Assembly (NCBI GenBank): GCA_958510825.1
Contig: OY294050.1
Coordinates: 44,653,249 to 44,717,248, forward strand
DNA: 64,000 nucleotides
Direction: 5' to 3'
Origin: Brachypterus glaber
Lineage: Eukaryota > Arthropoda > Insecta > Coleoptera > Kateretidae
The translations under genes and the position numbers were made by a program. Shown here piece by piece: positions 35,601-42,915 of the stretch. The number at the start of each line of letters is the position of its first letter. The first letter of the stretch is position 1. The notes under the pieces were generated by a model that saw nothing but the letters and a program-made list of their open reading frames with translations, had not been told where the DNA came from and did no database searches.

Positions 35601-37716
35601 CCCTAAATCAGTCATCAATTTAAATGTAAGTTTTTTAAAATTTTAGAGCAAAATAGAAAAAATTGTATAAAGCACTCGTTTCATAACACGTTTTTAGCGC
35701 ACTAGTACTTTAAAAAACTCGCTACAAGCGGCTCGTTTTCTAAACTTGTACTCGTGCGCTAAAAACGTATGTTATGAAACTAGTACTTTAATATACTATT
35801 GGTCAATTTGCGTGACGTATTTTATAGACGACCCCTAACTACATGAAACTAATATGGTAGAATAGGCCTTATTAAGGTTAGTTCACATGCAAAAACCTTG
35901 CTGCTATAGCAAACGGTTCCTGAGTTATTAAATAAAAACAGAATTTGTAAATTTTACATTAATTATTTTTTAGATAAAGCAGATAAAATTGCAGAACAAA
36001 TCAAAACTGAGCGAGAAAGAAATGAACAGCAAACTAGAGAAGATGAGCTTAGAGAAATGGCGATAAAACTGCGTAAAAGGTATGAACTAACAGGGTGGCC
36101 ACATGACAGGGATATCAGGAAAATGTCAGGGAATTTAATGTGTCAGGGAAATATCATATCAATATCATAGGATGTTATTGAAAAAAATGAAAAATCAGGA
36201 AATTTTATTGAAAAACCTGTAATTTTATTTTTTTGTTTTAGCCCTTTTTTTTATATATTTTACATCGGCACTTAGTGCTACTAAGAGTGCCGATGTATTG
36301 AAATCTTCGCCGAAAAGTCAAAATCTTTGACCACGTTTTTTTCACATTTCTCGACGTTTTAGACCATTCTGAGTCGAAATCAGTAAAAAAAATTTTGTGT
36401 CTATCTGTCTGGGTGTTAACTCTCTAACTCCATTTCTACATGAGATATAGACTTTTTGCATATTGTTTCTTATCGTATTCCGAAGAGCTGATTAGATTTT
36501 GGGGGTAAACGATTGGGGGTAAAAGATTGGGGGTAAGGGGGGTAAAAATAGGGTAAAACTCCTATTTTTAGCGTTTTTTGTTTATAATTAAGGCAATTAT
36601 TATTGTATTTGGTTAATTTACCACTTATATAAAAGATAATTTTAAATTGGTCAAAAAATGTTATAAACAACGTTTTCCTAAAACGCATTGTTTTCGAGAT
36701 ATTGGCGTTTAAAGCAGTAAAAGGTTTTTTTTGCATATCTCACATATTTACAACCCGATTTCAAAAAATTATATTTTAAATAAAAAGTTCTTTTTAAGCC
36801 CTATAAAAAATGTTATATACAACTTTTGGCTAGAATATAATGTTTTAAAGATACAGAATTTAAAATCAAACAAAACACCTAGTTTGAAATTTGCAAACTA
36901 GATGGCTCTAGTGTACAATAGTGCCGATGTTTTGACAACGTTTCATCTAGTTATATTATAATATATTATTTAATAATGAAATAAAAATGGTCATCGACTC
37001 TCCGACTATAATATATTTTTTACAGGCAACGTGAAAAACGTCACGCCGAAAACCATTCGTCGTGCAGCTCATCAGACTCGGACGATTCCGATGGAAAAAG
37101 CGTCCACTCCAAACCGGAATCGGTGGGAAAAGGGAGTAGAAGCAGTTCTAGCAGCCCCAAAGGTTCTATGGAACGGGAATATAGAAAAAAAGATAATAAT
37201 TCGGACAGCAATAACAGGGACAGAAAAGAACATAGAAGAAGGGAATATATTAGAAAAAATAGCAGATCGCCTAGAAGAATTAGCAGATCACCTAGGAGAA
37301 ACAGCAGATCACCTAGGGGAATGAGCAGATCTCCTAGGAGAAACAGCAGATCTCCTAGGAGAAACAGCAGATCTCCTAGGAGAAACAGCAGATCTCCAAG
37401 GAGAAACAGCAGATCTCCCAGGAGAAACAGCAGATCTCCTAGGAGAAACAGTAGATCTCCTAGAAGAAACAGCAGATCGCCTAGGAGAAATAGCAGATCT
37501 CCTAGGAGAAATAGTAGATCACCGAGAAGATTTAGCAGATCTCCCAGACAGAGAAACAGATCTTCTAAAAATAGCAGATCTCCCAGAAGGAATAGCAGGT
37601 CTCCTAGAAGAAATAGCAGGTCTCCTAGACGAGATAGTAGGTCACCAAGGGACAGAAGAAGGCCTTTTTTTGAAAGGGACTATAAAAATAAAATTCATAG
37701 ATTAGTTGACTATTAA
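14553..37716 (+). CDS. CLASRP: CLASRP/SWAP2-type SR-related splicing regulator, complete 10-exon gene
   Basis: Exons 14553-14651, 17840-17934, 22930-23228, 24868-25293, 30136-30609, 30707-31172, 32727-32769, 32923-32992, 35974-36079 and 37026-37716 join to 2769 nt, 922 aa, with consistent phases and GT-AG borders. The N-terminus MWHEARKQERKIRGML and the blocks MMPWQG...IDRFDVRAHLD, NYERYR, INDREEAESFRLAKEEE, SRRERRAHREKRLL and KITYITSFGG match the animal CLK4-associating SR-rich protein (SWAP/DRY-EERY domain). The family is nuclear and modulates alternative splicing and CLK kinase action. Residues about 340-600 form an RS domain. About 637-700 is a basic helical segment (TIQERLKRKRQALLNKQ...ERERNEQQTREDELREM) conserved in the family. 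The C-terminus is an RSPRRNS heptad array. All introns are loaded with transposons. The human protein is shorter (about 670 aa, from memory); the excess lies in the RS regions. Confidence 0.95.
14723..15449. mobile_element. CCCTATCAAAAATAG-ended element in CLASRP intron 1
   Basis: The inverted ends CCCTATCAAAAATAGAATTT / AAATTTTATTTTTGATAGGG enclose 727 bp, flanked by CT on both sides. It is non-coding and contains repeated GGTTA/TAACC words (GGTTAACCG, ACCGAGTTAA). It belongs with the other CCC...GGG elements carrying 2-bp duplications in this window. Confidence 0.8.
15524..16666 (+). pseudogene. 5'-truncated CR1/Jockey-type LINE reverse transcriptase
   Basis: RT boxes in order: STSLSKVLELIILTRCEPYF, NQFGFKKGSGTSEAI, IFLDLRKAFDRVHHPTLI, VRQG, then SYADDMVLLSPSLQGIHML and the thumb region to the stop at 16666. 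The box between VRQG and FNSYIDELHSIL (normally G-x-LSPxLF) is deleted with a frameshift near 15905. The 5' half of the element (ORF1, endonuclease) is absent. It lies in sense orientation in CLASRP intron 1 and ends in an AATAAA-rich tail. Confidence 0.88.
16773..16808 (+). repeat. (AAAT)n 3' tail of the LINE
   Basis: Simple AATA/AAAT repeats directly after the LINE 3' UTR. Such short tandem 3' tails are typical of CR1-like elements and mark the 3' end of the insertion. Confidence 0.75.
16938..17178. mobile_element. 241-bp MITE with CCTCTTCAGGG ends and TTAA duplication
   Basis: The inverted ends CCTCTTCAGGGA / TCCCTGAAGAGG are flanked by TTAA on both sides (16934-16937, 17179-17182). A TTAA target is the signature of piggyBac and Kolobok-type transposases. 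It is inserted within an older repeat that recurs inverted at 36440-36890. Confidence 0.8.
17183..17839. other. Rest of CLASRP intron 1: old repeat related to 36.3-36.9 kb and 63.7-64 kb
   Basis: Words such as TTACCCCCAATCGTTTACCC and CTAATCAGCTCT recur in inverted orientation at 36475-36545 and 63940-64000. The stretch is a degraded, non-coding dispersed repeat. The 17516-17779 frame is rich in Lys/Phe/Ile and looks like chance. Confidence 0.5.
17840..17934 (+). CDS. CLASRP: CLASRP exon 2
   Basis: Acceptor TACTTTTAG, donor GTAAGT. It encodes KADPTQFLQVHGRQCKIHLD and continues to DSAVM, with the final Met codon split (AT|G). It matches the family block after the DRY motif. Confidence 0.93.
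18060..18290. repeat. About 105-bp tandem repeats, left block (CLASRP intron 2)
   Basis: Two to three units of the pattern TTTTTATTATTAGATTC ... AACCT-AAAA-CCAATTTT-ACGAAAACTACCC...GGG-TGGA. The same units recur five-fold at 20970-21450 in the same orientation. Confidence 0.75.
18290..20962. mobile_element. Foldback structure with about 500-bp inverted arms
   Basis: The arm 18290-18803 is repeated in inverted orientation at about 20463-20962; for example GATAATGGTAACTCTTCTTT on the left matches AAAGAAGAGTTACCATTATC on the right, and GTTGGGTAGTGT matches ACACTACCCAAC. The interior contains unrelated AT-rich DNA and a LINE scrap (19790-20345). It lies in CLASRP intron 2 between two blocks of tandem repeats. 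Confidence 0.8.
19790..20345 (-). pseudogene. LINE RNase H / C-terminal remnant
   Basis: On the minus strand the frame reads VLGHEVVEGNEAADSRAREG (the last RNase H motif GH...GNE-AD) and, after interruptions, CCICSEAPEKAEHIICFCKV with a C-x2-C...H-x4-C pattern, then a Lys-rich end. Several stops and frameshifts. A 3' LINE fragment only. Confidence 0.7.
20970..21450. repeat. About 105-bp tandem repeats, right block (CLASRP intron 2)
   Basis: About five units of the pattern seen at 18060-18290, each with an AAAACTACCCCC...CAGGGGGTGGA core. Unit sequences differ by several percent, so the array is not brand new. Confidence 0.8.
21697..22245. mobile_element. Element with TTATCCAACACC ends and hairpin arm, unoccupied copy
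   Basis: The core 21806-22244 has the inverted ends TTATCCAACACCTT / AAGGTGTTGGATAA. It is preceded by a cruciform-like arm (AGCCCAC...GTGGGCT inside GTGTATTAAGT...ACTTAATACAC). The same unit recurs at 40525-44655, where another 3.6-kb element has landed inside it, so this copy provides the empty site (TTAATTAATAGG near 22092). Confidence 0.8.
22246..22929. other. End of CLASRP intron 2
   Basis: AT-rich DNA with small inverted motifs (GGGACTAAA...TTTAGTCC, GAGCGAGCGTAGCGAG). The last 45 bp, ATGGAATGCGTAGCATTACA then CTTCACGGCTTGTTTTCAG, belong to a repeated motif that recurs before exon 5 and at 29070-29110. Confidence 0.55.
22930..23228 (+). CDS. CLASRP: CLASRP exon 3
   Basis: Acceptor TTTTCAG, donor GTAAGT. 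It encodes MPWQGQSDNLIDRFDVRAHL, NYERYRIISQNSFLGVLEER, a QLHLEEQFG segment and IGFNYEDET. This is the most conserved part of the SWAP-type domain of the family. Confidence 0.94.
23241..24102. mobile_element. Foldback element filling the first half of CLASRP intron 3
   Basis: A long inverted repeat: TCTACGACTGCTTTAGAATG on the left is matched by CATTCTAAAGCAGTCGTAGA on the right, and the arms continue for more than 200 bp (GAGCACATGTAGTGCCATCT mirrored by AGATGGCACTACATGTGCTC). 862 bp, non-coding. Its left end lies 12 bp after the exon 3 boundary. Confidence 0.88.
24124..24840. mobile_element. TA-target MITE family B (CAGCCTGTTCC / GGATCACCCTG), copy 1
   Basis: The ends CAGCCTGTTCCAGAAC and TATGGATCACCCTG, imperfectly inverted, are flanked by TA on both sides. 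The 717-bp interior is nearly identical to 46070-46798 and 52971-53703. It is internally symmetrical (GAGCCCTAAGGGAGCTACGG vs ATCCCTTAGGGCTC). Non-coding. It ends 27 bp before the exon 4 acceptor. Confidence 0.9.
24868..25293 (+). CDS. CLASRP: CLASRP exon 4
   Basis: Acceptor TCGTTTTAG, donor GTAGGA. It encodes an acidic segment (EERESEESDIDDSDIDVDLA), the helix INDREEAESFRLAKEEEHEK, SGRKSRRERRAHREKRLLNR, VISPPSYAAP and ends SPEATEKITYITSFGG. Its last 46 nt (25248-25293) plus the donor are copied four more times in the following intron. Confidence 0.95.
25248..28050. repeat. Tandem array containing the exon 4 3' end and donor (CLASRP intron 4)
   Basis: Units start at 25248 (the true exon end), 25728, 26294, 26868 and 27403, with lengths 480, 566, 574 and 535 bp, then a decayed tail to about 28050. 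Each unit begins TCGCCCGAAG...GAGAAAATTAC...CATCGTTTGGAG followed by the splice donor GTAGGA. It continues through TTACGTAATACTTGAACGTT, a G-run, and two CGCCATATTGGCGCCGCCAT boxes. The first unit lacks about 86 bp (CACCTACCCTCGCACAGTGG region) present in the others. Units diverge by a few percent. Confidence 0.93.
28245..28485 (-). pseudogene. LINE ORF2 C-terminal fragment
   Basis: The minus strand reads ETSSHYLARCVRYDRIRLQV, then LRDLPWANILTFIERTGRFK, the usual last residues of Jockey-type ORF2 (cysteine motif, then LL-FI--TGRF), followed by stops. Only the extreme 3' end is present. Confidence 0.65.
28486..30135. other. Rest of CLASRP intron 4: degraded repeats
   Basis: Holds blocks with GGCGCCGCAGGC-AATTTT words (28640-28880), a G-run/GGCCCCTCGGACCCC segment, a motif copy ATAGAATGCGTAGCATTGCA then CTTCACGGCTTGTTTT at 29070-29110, and decayed relatives of MITE family B (29230-30000). 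The last 60 bp again carry the GGAATGCGTCGC...ACGGCTTGTTTTT motif directly before exon 5. No coding sequence seen. Confidence 0.5.
30136..30609 (+). CDS. CLASRP: CLASRP exon 5 (first RS domain)
   Basis: Acceptor TTTTTTAAG, donor GTAAGT, phase 1 at both sides. It encodes GDEETGTSKATYADKLKYGK, then the RS domain with the repeated SRRSNSR words and SRSVSRNRTRG. A longer frame beginning at 30205 in this region is a shadow; the correct frame here is the one containing KSRSNSKRGRSWSRSRS. Confidence 0.9.
30707..31172 (+). CDS. CLASRP: CLASRP exon 6 (second RS domain)
   Basis: Acceptor TTTACAG after a 97-bp intron, donor GTAAGT. It encodes RRSLSKSRRSISREAKSSYT, RSRSRSKSRSRSKSRS, a serine run SSSESSSSSSVTSL and VVMRYYGRKKSDESSELSES. 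It ends with a split Trp codon. Confidence 0.92.
31190..31413 (+). pseudogene. LINE reverse transcriptase scrap in CLASRP intron 6
   Basis: One frame reads LKYSSNIKFLGLIIDKTLTW and SDHIEISKKITAPFGILYK, then in another frame LPRKYLRSLYFALIHS. This is the RT thumb region (KFLGLIID...W..HI) of a Jockey/CR1-type element. Stops and a frameshift; truncated at both ends. Confidence 0.7.
31405..31830. mobile_element. Foldback repeat family C, copy 1
   Basis: The left arm (GAGATAACACAGCC...GACTAGTCAATTCCTATGTA) is mirrored by the right arm (CGACTAGTCGAGACCGTCGG...GGCTGTGTTATCTCTGCAAC). The same palindrome occurs at 46803-47270 and, reduced, at 42242-42507. Non-coding. Confidence 0.8.
31831..32726. 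other. Rest of CLASRP intron 6
   Basis: Contains AATAGTGCCGATGTTTTGAC (31926-31945), an end motif shared with 15490-15510 and 36915-36935. The remainder is AT-rich unique-looking DNA; no exon or gene seen. Confidence 0.4.
32727..32769 (+). CDS. CLASRP: CLASRP exon 7 (micro-exon)
   Basis: Acceptor TTTTTTCAG. It encodes (W)STNCKPFSGNSSAK. Two nearby donors exist, GTCAGT at 32770 and GTAAGC at 32774; only the first keeps exon 8 in the conserved frame (KTPTFMTIQERLKRKR). Confidence 0.75.
32923..32992 (+). CDS. CLASRP: CLASRP exon 8
   Basis: Acceptor TTTTTTTAG, donor GTAAGT. It encodes KTPTFMTIQERLKRKRQALL NKQ and the first base of Tyr, matching the family helix L-T-Q-E-x-L-K...KALN-Q. Confidence 0.9.
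33030..33924. mobile_element. MITE family D (CCCTGGTAGAAAAGTAC ends), copy 1
   Basis: The ends CCCTGGTAGAAA / TTTCTACTAGGG enclose 895 bp full of the words TAACGTTAGA, AAAACGTTATAAAA and AAAAACTAACGTTTG, arranged as inverted arms. The flanking dinucleotides (AG, AA) do not match, so the target duplication is unresolved. It starts 37 bp after CLASRP exon 8. Confidence 0.82.
34217..34934. mobile_element. Near-complete palindromic MITE (CAGTGCGGTCC ends), TA target
   Basis: Left CAGTGCGGTCCAAAAGTCAC is mirrored by right GTGACTTTTGGACCACTCTG, flanked by TA on both sides. The mirror symmetry continues inward (GGGTCGTGTAATACAT vs ATGTATTACACGACCC), so nearly the whole 718 bp can fold into one hairpin. 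TA target and CAGT ends fit Tc1/mariner. Confidence 0.88.
35150..35835. mobile_element. MITE with GGGGTCGTCCATAAAATACG ends and TAA duplication
   Basis: The inverted ends GGGGTCGTCCATAAAATACG / CGTATTTTATAGACGACCCC are flanked by TAA on both sides (35147-35149, 35836-35838). 686 bp, non-coding. It lies in CLASRP intron 8. The 3-bp TAA target suggests PIF/Harbinger-type mobilisation. Confidence 0.82.
35974..36079 (+). CDS. CLASRP: CLASRP exon 9
   Basis: Acceptor TTATTTTTTAG, donor GTATGA. It encodes (Y)KADKIAEQIKTERERNEQQT REDELREMAIKLRKR, the conserved charged helix before the C-terminal RS tail. Confidence 0.93.
36091..36250. mobile_element. Fragment of the AGGGTGGCCAC element family
   Basis: Starts CAGGGTGGCCACATGACAGG and repeats TCAGGGAA-type words, like the complete element at 49570-50855. 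Truncated. It begins 11 bp after the exon 9 donor. Confidence 0.55.
36263..36929. mobile_element. Element with CATCGGCACT ends and terminal hairpin, copy 1
   Basis: The left end CATCGGCACTTAGTGCTACT folds with AAGAGTGCCGATG into a hairpin; the right end is AGTGCCGATG. The interior (GGGGTAAACGATTGGGGGTA, ATTCCGAAGAGCTGATTAG) recurs at 63708-64000 and inverted at 16850-17430. Non-coding, CLASRP intron 9. Confidence 0.7.
37026..37716 (+). CDS. CLASRP: CLASRP exon 10 with RSPRRNS heptad array
   Basis: Acceptor TTTTTACAG. It encodes RQREKRHAENHSSCSSSDSD, a serine/lysine linker, then a perfect to near-perfect 21-bp coding minisatellite (unit AGCAGATCTCCTAGGAGAAAC) giving about sixteen RSPRR-type heptads, and ends RPFFERDYKNKIHRLVDY. 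Heptads of this kind are CLK/SRPK substrates in SR proteins. Other frames over this exon are shadows. Confidence 0.92.
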
Positions 37717-37756
37717 ATAATTGGGAAAATAAGTAAATTAATCACGCTAATTTTAA

Positions 37757-39454
37757 GACTTACCAACGCAAACCAAGAGTTAATCCTGTTAGTAAGATGT
37801 CTCCACGTTAAAAAACTGGGTTTCGGAAGTATTTTGCTCAAAAATGACCATAGTCCACTTAATACTTCTTTATTTTATACTGTTTTAGTCTATTTTATAT
37901 AAATTTTGATTAAAGAATTTAAATCCATTCACAAAAATGGCCTATTGATTTCCATTTTGGAAAAAAGTATTACTTTTTGAAACTTATTTTCTTAAAAAAT
38001 ATGCATATTTGTGTATCGATTAATGACAAATTATTTGTCAAGCACTTAATATTACTGAATTATTGTTCTGACACATTATGACAGAAATGTAGTACACTGC
38101 ACTAAATTTTTTTTAGAAAATAAGCTACTATATACCTCTGCAGTCTATTTATGTGAACGGATGTAAAATTTCTGACCAAAATTGATATAAAATAATCTAA
38201 AACAATATAAAATAAAGTTTTATTAAGTCCACTATGGTGATGTAAAGTTATAAATTCTCTCATGAATGTTGTGAAGTGGTTTTTTTACTAATAAATATTT
38301 TTCTACTAATGTTATAAATTGTAAAATTTGGTTATAGCCGAGCAGAGATTATAACTTTTATTATAACTTACTCACTTAGGTTGGCCATCCAATCTTTTAT
38401 CGTATTTAAAGTATACCCGATCGAAGAATATACTTAACCACGTATCACTTTATTCGGGAGCTTAAGTTCTAGTGAGATGGTGCTTTGGAAACAGATTAAA
38501 ACTATTGCTTCTTAATTTAAGAATAATATATTAAATAAATGTAAATAAATTCTTCAAGAACATGAAAGATCAATTCTTACTTCTGTCCTACTTCTAAGCA
38601 AAGCCCCTAAATTCTAATTTCCATCATATATTAGTTTTCCATTAAATACTTCTAAATTAAAATATTCTATGTTTGAAATCCCAACTATTCACAATCATTT
38701 TTAAAGCCCAATTTATTGTCCACATTTTTCTTAGTGTAAATATTAAAACTGGTTCGTATAAGTTATTTAAATAAGTTTACAGAATATTTTTCAAAGTTCA
38801 TTATTCTTCGTCAAAATTTCTATCAGTGTTCATACTAACAATAATTATAAGTGTCCAATATTATTATTAAAAGTCTGATAAAAAGTTTTAAAAACTATTT
38901 TTAATTCAAGAATAATTCTTTAAATTATTCTTAACAGGTGGATACAAACCATCCTGTATAGGTACACTGTACTTACATTTTAACTATTGACACTACTAGA
39001 CACTTTTTAATTAACAAGACAAAAAACTATTCAAGACTGATCCTTTCTAAAATTTGGAACCCTTTTTATTCTCTTTGAAAAGCCATAAATTAAAATGACA
39101 TATTTAGGTCACACACGCTTATGTGATTTTAGGTGGGGTTCTCGCGAGAACATTTGAATTTTTGCCCTAGCAACATAGGACAAGTTAGAGTCAAGGATAT
39201 TACTTAAAAGAGGGTCAAAATTTAAAAATAGAACATCCAAGGTTATTCACGCATGCTTTTAAAAATCAGAGCTTATAGACTATGTATATTAAAATAAAAT
39301 TTTACAGTATGTAAAATTCTACGCATCATATCAATAGTAATTTCGGAGGAACAAAGTCTATTCTTTGCCGAAACCGAGCATCTAAGATTTTACTTAATGG
39401 TTTTATATAGGCCTCCTACTTACAGGATTAACTCTTGGTTTGCGTTGACAAGTC
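37757..39454. mobile_element. 1.7-kb element with about 40-bp terminal inverted repeats, CLASRP 3' side
   Basis: Left GACTTACCAACGCAAACCAA + GAGTTAATCCTGTTAGTAAG is mirrored on the right by CTTACAGGATTAACTCTTGG + TTTGCGTTGACAAGTC. No coding frame. It begins 40 bp after the CLASRP stop, so the mRNA 3' end may lie inside it (an AATAAA is at 38211-38216). A target duplication is not clear (TTAA-like on both sides). Confidence 0.82.
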
Positions 39455-40524
39455 ACTTAAACTTGATGTCTGTTTAATTGAACAGACATAGTTTGATCAA
39501 GATCAGCGTGTATGTAGACTGAGGCATTAAAAACACGATTTTTTTTTTAATATTTTAAGTCCCCTCCTCTCATTTTGTTAAATACAAAAATAAAATTCTG
39601 TTCCGAAATTCAGCTAAAAAAATTAAATTAGGATCTGCCCTACTTCATTTAAAAATTGGATTTTGTTATGTCACGAATTGTTTAAACCCTTCCCGAATGA
39701 ATTTTTATTTTTGAATAAAAAAAATCGTACATTTTAACGTTCTTATATCGGGAAAAATAATTTAAAAAATCAAACTTTTATTATTTTTATATATTTTTTT
39801 GCAAAAAACGGTGTGTGCCATATGTGGAACACTATGCAGTAAGAGAACTTATTATATATGTCAGTCGGTCTATCTGTCCGGGATATTTGTGACTACGATA
39901 ACTCAAAAACGCTTTGTTCTAAGCTGGGATTGTTTTTGTTAAAAATCGGGGTGGGGCAAGGAGATTAAATTGGGTAAAAACAAGTTTTTTTTCAAAAACA
40001 AGTCTTTTCAAAAACATTTTTTTTATTTTTTTTTCGTTTCTCAAAAAAAGAAACTTTTTGATATTTTTTTTTATTTTTTTTTTTTGAATTTTATTTTATT
40101 TTTTTGTTTTTGTTTGGGCTTTAATATTTGAGGTTATGTATAAGAACAGTCATTTATTGACATGATGGCATGCAGCTGTTTTATTACTAAAAGTAAAAAA
40201 TAGCTATTTTTCTAACAAGTGCGGAAAAGCCTCTTTACGCATGTGTTAGGAACAATACTTTCCTACGAGCAGGGTTAAAATAAAATAGACTTATATTTTA
40301 TCAAATAAATCGAAAAAAAAACTTATTTTTATAATTTTTCAATAAGAAAATCAATTAACAGGCAAGAAATTTAAACATTTTTATAATATTATGAATAAAT
40401 ATAACAAGAATAACACTACACAAGTAAGAAATTAAACAATATTTATGCGTCCGGAAAAGGCTTTCTTTCCACACGCATTAGCGTGCGGAAAAAGTGATCT
40501 TTCCGCACGATCGTAGGAAATAGT
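39455..40524. other. AT-rich transposon-flanking DNA
   Basis: Poly-T/poly-A rich, with hairpin words around 40460-40510 (CACACGCATTAGCGTGCGG). No coding frame. Confidence 0.4.
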
Positions 40525-41689
40525 TATTTTCTTAACTAGTGTATTAAGTAGCATTTTATCCACGCAAAGAGACCGTCAGGCCGAGTGGGCTGATATTCTT
40601 AAGTGGATACAATCACTTAATTATTTAATTTTATCCAACACCTTTTATTTTTAAATAAAAATCTATAATTTTGCGAAAAATTATGTCAAAAATATTAAGA
40701 TTAAGTTTTCTTAATACTAAAATAATAGGTAGCCATGGCCTAAGTATGCCTATTAAAAATAAACAATTGCTAGTTTTACATTTCTTACAAACGTCAAAAT
40801 GGACGCGGTGATGACAGAATTTTTAATAAAAACAGTATTTTATTCAAAAACTAAAGAATAATTTGGGGTTTTCTTTAATTTTTATGTTAACGTGCTTCTA
40901 TTTATAGAATAGTTATACTTAATTACCCAGTCCGCACAAATTCATGGCAGGTACATGGCAGGTACATAACCACTGTTCTATGTGATGTTGCAGCCATGTT
41001 ATTTTTATAGTCCATGTACAGTCCTTGGACTTTAACAATTCCGCCTCAAATTATGTATCAGGTACATAACATGTAACATATCAGCTACATACCAGGTACA
41101 TAACATGTTATATAACTTTTGCAATATAGATGAGAGGTATCAGCCATGTCGTTTTTATACTCCTTGATATGTAGCAGAAACATACCAAATACATCATAAG
41201 TTATCCCTTGCCATATGGATGAGAGGTCTTTAATACATTAAAATTATATGGGTGATATGTAACATGGATGTTATAATGTCCGTTTAAATTCCCCCGTACC
41301 CCCGTTGAACGGCAAATATAAACTTCCAATTTCGAATAGGTAAATGACACAAATATGAAATACATATTTGTGTGCCACTTACCTATTCGAAATCTAAAGT
41401 CGATATCTACAGGGTCCGGTCGAAGTCTTAATTTCGTTTATTTTGCAAAAATAAAAATATATCTTAAACTGACACTCGGTTGTCCTGCTAGGTATACACA
41501 CAAAAAAATTAAAACTACATATTACATATTCTGAATAAAATATATTTTAAAAAAGGTAACTGTTTGTACATTTTTTTTAAAAACGTAAAATAAATAAACA
41601 TATTCTGAAAAAAAAAATATTTAAAATTAAAAAAAAAACGTAATAATGCGTTTTTCGAGGGGTAAATCTCATACGAACTCGCGTACACC

Positions 41690-41795
41690 AAATTTTGCAT
41701 TACCCAAGATTTGGCAAGATTTCGCAAGATTTCGCGGGAGTTGGCAAGATTTCGCAGGATTTTGAAATATTTTGCGGGATTTCGCAAGATTCCTC
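41690..41795. repeat. Short tandem repeats of the word AAGATTTCGC
   Basis: Seven or more imperfect copies of AAGATTTCGC/GGGATTTCGC; more occur at 42990-43050. Minisatellite-like; the Arg/Asn-rich minus-strand frame here is a consequence of it. Confidence 0.6.
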
Positions 41796-41902
41796 GCAAA
41801 GTCTAAAAAAAAACTAAATAATTTTACATTTTCAAGTATAATATACTTAGTATAAGTAAGGACAGAAATTTTTAATTTTAAACAAAATTATAAAAATATT
41901 AA

Positions 41903-42140
41903 TTTATTATTCCATCAATCTATTTTCTAATCATCGTACAGAGTGATATTGGTAGACTGACAGTTTCAGGCTGCTGGCCCTCTTCAGTACCAAGAGTCTA
42001 CCAAGTAAAGTCTAAAAACGTTTTCTTAATCAGCGTGCAGAGTTGACTCTTGGTACTGAAAAGGGCCAGCAGCCCGAAACTGTCAGTCTACCAATATCAC
42101 TCTTTACGATGATTAGAAAATAGATTGATGGAATAATAAA
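41903..42140. mobile_element. Foldback repeat family E, copy 1
   Basis: TTTATTATTCCATCAATCTA is mirrored by TAGATTGATGGAATAATAAA, and the arms continue through GATATTGGTAGACTGACAGT and the CTGCTGGCCCTCTTCAGTAC zone. A shorter copy lies at 56234-56361. Confidence 0.85.
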
Positions 42141-42145
42141 ATACT

Positions 42146-42146
<1 letters not shown>

Positions 42147-42173
<27 letters not shown>
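42147..42173. repeat. (AT)n microsatellite
   Basis: A run of about 13 AT dinucleotides directly beside the foldback repeat. Confidence 0.85.
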
Positions 42174-42176
<3 letters not shown>

Positions 42177-42241
42177 CGTTTTTGCGTAAATTACGCAAAA
42201 AAATTCATTCAAAATCTCAAAATTCAGAATAAAATAAATAC

Positions 42242-42507
42242 AGCGCCACACAAAAAAAAATGGATCTTCGAAGGACTCGACTAGTCAATTCCTATATATT
42301 TTGAGCCGCTGAATGCGAATCTGAGGTCGAAATTTAAAAGTTTTTAAAAAGACCTCAAAAAACCTAGCAAAAGAGTACAAAAAGGATGTTTTTTTGAGTT
42401 TATTTTGAAAATGGGACCCAATTTTTTAACTCCGACTCGGATTAAGCGGCAGACAGACTAGACGAGTCTGTCGGAGATCCAACTTTAGTTTGTGTAGCTG
42501 TGATATT
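42242..42507. mobile_element. Foldback repeat family C, copy 2 (reduced)
   Basis: Shares GACTCGACTAGTCAATTCCT, GAGCCGCTGAAT and GTCGGAGATCCAACTTT with 31405-31830 and 46803-47270, in mirrored arms around a shorter centre. Confidence 0.7.
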
Positions 42508-42673
42508 AATAAAACATTTTTTACAACTTTTTTCCACCAATATTACCGCGTCCCACTGAAATATGACATAAGTAGTACTTCTGGTGTACCACACCTATAA
42601 TATGGATGCTTTTGTTTCGGCAGTTTAAGAGTTACAATATTATGTTAACCTATGCTACTGAGAGTAGCCGGTG

Positions 42674-42915
42674 AGGGAACGTTCAAGTATTATGTAACGC
42701 AAATTGTGCCAAAATTCATACACTTCATACCCCGGCTCTCGCGTTATTATAGATTATTGAGATTTCATATTTTGCCTACCCCCCTAATAGGGGGTGTGTT
42801 AGGGGGGGGGTAGCCAAAATATGAAATCTCTACAGCCTTAAATAACGCGAAAACCGGGGTATGAAGTGTATGAATTTTGGTACAATTTGCGTTACATAAT
42901 ACTTGAACGTTCCCT
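42674..42915. mobile_element. 242-bp MITE with AGGGAACGTTCAAGTATTAT ends
   Basis: The ends AGGGAACGTTCAAGTATTAT / ATAATACTTGAACGTTCCCT are perfectly inverted, and the arms continue through TTCATACACTTCATACCCCG to a GGGGGT-rich centre. The same end motif is found inside every unit of the CLASRP intron 4 array and at 55155-55185. Confidence 0.88.

Noticed and set aside
37031..37324. Open frame at the start of exon 10 encoding an RLEELADHLGE-type repeat
   Set aside because: A shadow of the RSPRRNS minisatellite in another frame; it lacks the conserved exon 9/10 join.
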